Positions 62,708 to 64,000 of a stretch of 64,000 nucleotides of DNA are shown here, in pieces; the first letter of the stretch is position 1; each line of letters opens with the position of its first letter. Origin of the DNA: Jeotgalibacillus sp. ET6 (GTDB lineage: Bacteria > Bacillota > Bacilli > Bacillales > Jeotgalibacillaceae); assembly GCF_029667115.1 (NCBI RefSeq), contig NZ_JARUIU010000006.1, positions 80,051 through 144,050 of the forward strand, read 5' to 3'. The position numbers were made by a program, and so were the translations under genes. A model generated the notes under the pieces. The model saw only the letters and a list, made by a program, of their open reading frames with translations. It ran no database searches and was not told the origin of the DNA.

Positions 62708-62880
62708 AGTAATAAACAGCTCCTTATTAATTGTTATTTCAAAATCTAGCAAGTCATCTAACATATACCAGCGTAGCTCAAATGAACGTAATAAAATAAC
62801 AGAAGTCAAGATCAATAGCAACAAAATATCAGTAAGCCATATTAACAGATCACTTAGTTCTTACCTCTGTATAATTACAG

Positions 62881-62944
62881 TTTATCTCGAAAATGAGTCT
62901 TCCACAATTCTGCCCTATACTGGAAGACTCAGTTTCGAGATAAA
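62881..62944. repeat. 64-bp palindrome inside the IS1595-like unit
   Basis: 24-bp arms (62881-62904 and 62921-62944) match with one A/C mismatch, separated by 16 nt. The arms include TTTATCTCGAAA and GAGTCTTCCA. It sits between the passenger gene and the truncated transposase end. Confidence 0.85.
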
Positions 62945-62982
62945 TCCTCTCTTAGGGAACAAGATTCAACAGTTATATCTTG

Positions 62983-63646
62983 AAAGTCAATCGCTCCATC
63001 CCTAACGTCTGCGAAAAGGTTATCTTGTCACGGTCTGTTGCGACAAGTATACATACTTATTCGTTGCTTATGCCGCGTTTCTTTGCGGACCACCCCGTTT
63101 GCGAGATTTTCTATCAGCAATCTTCCTTTTCCCTTTTTCTGAGTACAGGAAATAGGTTTCGTCCATTTCAACGATACCTTGGAAATGTGAACTATCCATT
63201 TGTTTTAATGCCGATAAGAGCTTATGCCTCCAATAGAACAAAGTGACGTGAGTGACGCCCCCAATCAACTGTGCTGATTTGCGAAGGGAATACCCCTCTA
63301 TCATACATTCGATAAACTTCATCCAGCGATGGAGATGGCGCGTGCGGTATAAGACGGTATTGGTGAGGTCCGTAAACGTCATACGGCAAGCCTTGCAGCG
63401 ATAACGCTGTTTCTTCACTTCCTCACCGTCCACGATCGAGTATTTTCCGAATCGAACAATATGTTCGGATTCGCAATCAGGACAACGATAACCTTCCTTA
63501 TGCTTTCGTTCTGAAATCTCTTGTAGTGGGGTTCCCGTAGGGGATGATGCAGTAAGAGCATCGATTAAATATTCCCGTAACCGATGCTTTTCCGCTGGAT
63601 TCAGTTTTTGAATGGCTTTAAGGATTTCGGTTGCTCTCACAGTCAT
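62983..63646 (-). pseudogene. IS1595-family transposase, frameshifted and truncated
   Basis: The first ~190 codons are intact: zinc-binding CPDCESEHIVRFGKY ... YRCKACRMTFTDLTNT (two CxxC, about residues 56-92) and the start of the DDE core, VEMDETYFLYSEKGKR (first Asp). Near 63085 the frame shifts: RKRGG is followed by PQRNAA-stop, while the -1 frame continues AKKRGISNE, then a TAA in place of Gln, then VCILVATDRDK. Similarity ends near GMERLT and the last catalytic residues are gone. It is inactive unless complemented by another IS1595 copy. Confidence 0.85.
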
Positions 63647-63744
63647 CACCTGCTCCTATTTGATGACTCTATTACAGAACATTTGTTCGATTTGAGCGAA
63701 TATCAATTAAACTTTAACAGAGCCTTTTGATTAAACAATATAAA

Positions 63745-63844
63745 TGAGACCTAATTGAACAAGCCTGGAGAACTGAGCGTAGTCCCTGCTCAAAGCATGT
63801 GCATGAAGTACCGTGAAACGTTAAAGAGCCTGAGACTTTATTTT
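63745..63844 (+). repeat. interspersed repeat, copy 11, broken by an IS at its 3' end
   Basis: Decayed core GAGCGTAGTCCCTGCTCAAAG and the 5' arm of the terminator GAGCCTGAGACTTTATTTT. The 3' arm is not in the window because an IS150-like element starts at 63845. Confidence 0.7.
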
Positions 63845-63854
63845 TGGGAACCGA

Positions 63855-63891
63855 CCCCCGAAAGTTAGAGTGAAAAACTAACTTTCGGGGG
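63855..63891 (+). promoter_or_regulatory. terminator-like hairpin hiding the orfA ribosome site
   Basis: Perfect 14-bp stem CCCCCGAAAGTTAG / CTAACTTTCGGGGG, 9-nt loop, followed by TATTTTTT and ATG 63900. The likely ribosome site GGGGG is in the 3' arm. Confidence 0.75.
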
Positions 63892-63899
63892 TATTTTTT

Positions 63900-64000
63900 A
63901 TGGCGATATATAGTGAGGAATTCAAACTAAAGCTTATTAGCGAGTATCTGAATGGGGATCTCAGCTACGATTTGTTGGCAAGAAAATATCATATCCCAAG
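63900..64000 (+). CDS. IS3-family transposase OrfA, 5' part
   Basis: First 33 codons only. The opening AIYSEEFKLKLISEYLNGDL and the following HTH segment SYDLLARKYHIP fit the helix-turn-helix of OrfA in IS150-like elements. It runs off the right edge. The hairpin in front of it mirrors the one before orfA of the complete element at 34577, although the two proteins differ in sequence. Confidence 0.8.
   Translation, partial: MAIYSEEFKLKLISEYLNGDLSYDLLARKYHIP

Larger units (their letters stand above)
61865..63724. mobile_element. IS1595-like transposon derivative carrying a flavoprotein gene
   Basis: Terminal inverted repeats: GGCTCTGTTAAAGTT at 61865-61879 and the same 15 bases reversed at 63724-63710, with TTGATATT shared further in. 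The flanks are TTTTGAAT (61857-61864) and TTTTGATT (63725-63732), 7 of 8 identical, like an 8-bp target duplication of this family. Inside are a decayed transposase, a palindrome and a PNPOx-family gene. Confidence 0.75.
63845..64000 (+). mobile_element. IS3-family (IS150-like) element, left end only
   Basis: Left end starts TGGGAACCGACCCCCGAAAG, an IS150-type terminus (TG, then a C-rich block, then AAAGTTAGA). It is cut by the window edge, so the right end and target duplication are not visible. Confidence 0.75.

Noticed and set aside
62708..62824. 39 extra N-terminal codons of the PNPOx-family gene
   Set aside because: The family starts near MNHVRHKI; the extension has no ribosome site, and AAGGAG precedes the ATG at 62707.
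1..64000. CRISPR array, tRNA, rRNA or prophage
   Set aside because: No regular 25-40-bp repeat-spacer pattern, cloverleaf sequence, rRNA sequence or phage structural gene was seen.

Overview
The window is chromosomal DNA from a low-to-moderate GC Firmicute of the family Bacillaceae. The evidence is AGGAGG-type ribosome binding sites with frequent TTG/GTG starts, a T-box leader, a yybP-ykoY riboswitch, a CtsR-type promoter on clpE, sigma-B-like promoters, a Spo0-type histidine kinase, a CheV protein, and close resemblance of several proteins to Bacillus MtnE, PatA, ClpE, CsbD and HPr. I see no rRNA, tRNA, CRISPR array or prophage. Most genes are ordinary core and accessory metabolism.

Layout. 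1-5.7 kb: end of a 2-oxo acid dehydrogenase E2 gene and a divergent E3, followed by a homogentisate-route tyrosine catabolism operon (hpd, flavin reductase, FAH-family hydrolase, hmgA). 5.7-17.4 kb: YeeE/YedE sulfur transporter, a stress locus with two back-to-back sigma-B-like promoters (csbD and an unlisted 33-aa membrane peptide), aldA-like dehydrogenase, OsmC, M42 peptidase, a MurE paralogue, NupC, a YueH-like protein, a secreted DUF4397 protein with a LPXTG-like tail, and prfC. 17.4-33.5 kb: EAL protein, T-box-controlled NhaC-family transporter, RND pump, reductase-like SDR, Mn-riboswitch-controlled TerC, KtrB, B12/radical SAM protein, acyltransferase, PAS histidine kinase, ogt. 33.5-47.4 kb: self-regulated ArsR gene, an intact IS150-like element, mtnU/mtnE, ZIP transporter, phnD-C-E-E with a cytosolic 5'-nucleotidase, MarR gene, oligoendopeptidase F. 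47.5-61.8 kb: clpE, CPBP protease, SDR, ptsHI, GNAT, beta-hydroxyacid dehydrogenase, patA, corA, UMF1-type MFS, thioredoxin-like protein, cheV. 61.8-64 kb: a mobile-element zone.

The structure least explained by gene annotation is an interspersed repeat of about 200-230 bp, present as eleven full, decayed or interrupted copies. Its 3' end is an intrinsic terminator (GAGCTTGAGACA...TGTCCCAAGCTC), and its 5' end (GAGGCTGGGACA) can pair with the same 3' arm, so two exclusive folds are possible. Copies sit downstream of genes and often supply the only visible terminator. Two IS150-like elements have landed inside the terminator stem of different copies; one is complete and flanked by a 3-bp GTT duplication.

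The second notable object is a 1,860-bp IS1595-like unit (61865-63724) with matching terminal repeats and near-identical 8-bp flanks. It holds a decayed, truncated transposase, a perfect-but-one-base 24-bp palindrome, and a passenger gene for a pyridoxamine-phosphate-oxidase-family flavoprotein. Other signals worth checking are three phased TGTACA sites around the DUF4397 promoter, CtsR boxes on the clpE promoter, palindromic operators on the arsR and marR promoters, and terminator-like hairpins that sequester the Shine-Dalgarno sequences of both IS150-like elements. Start sites were chosen by eye from ribosome binding sites; no database search or folding program was run.
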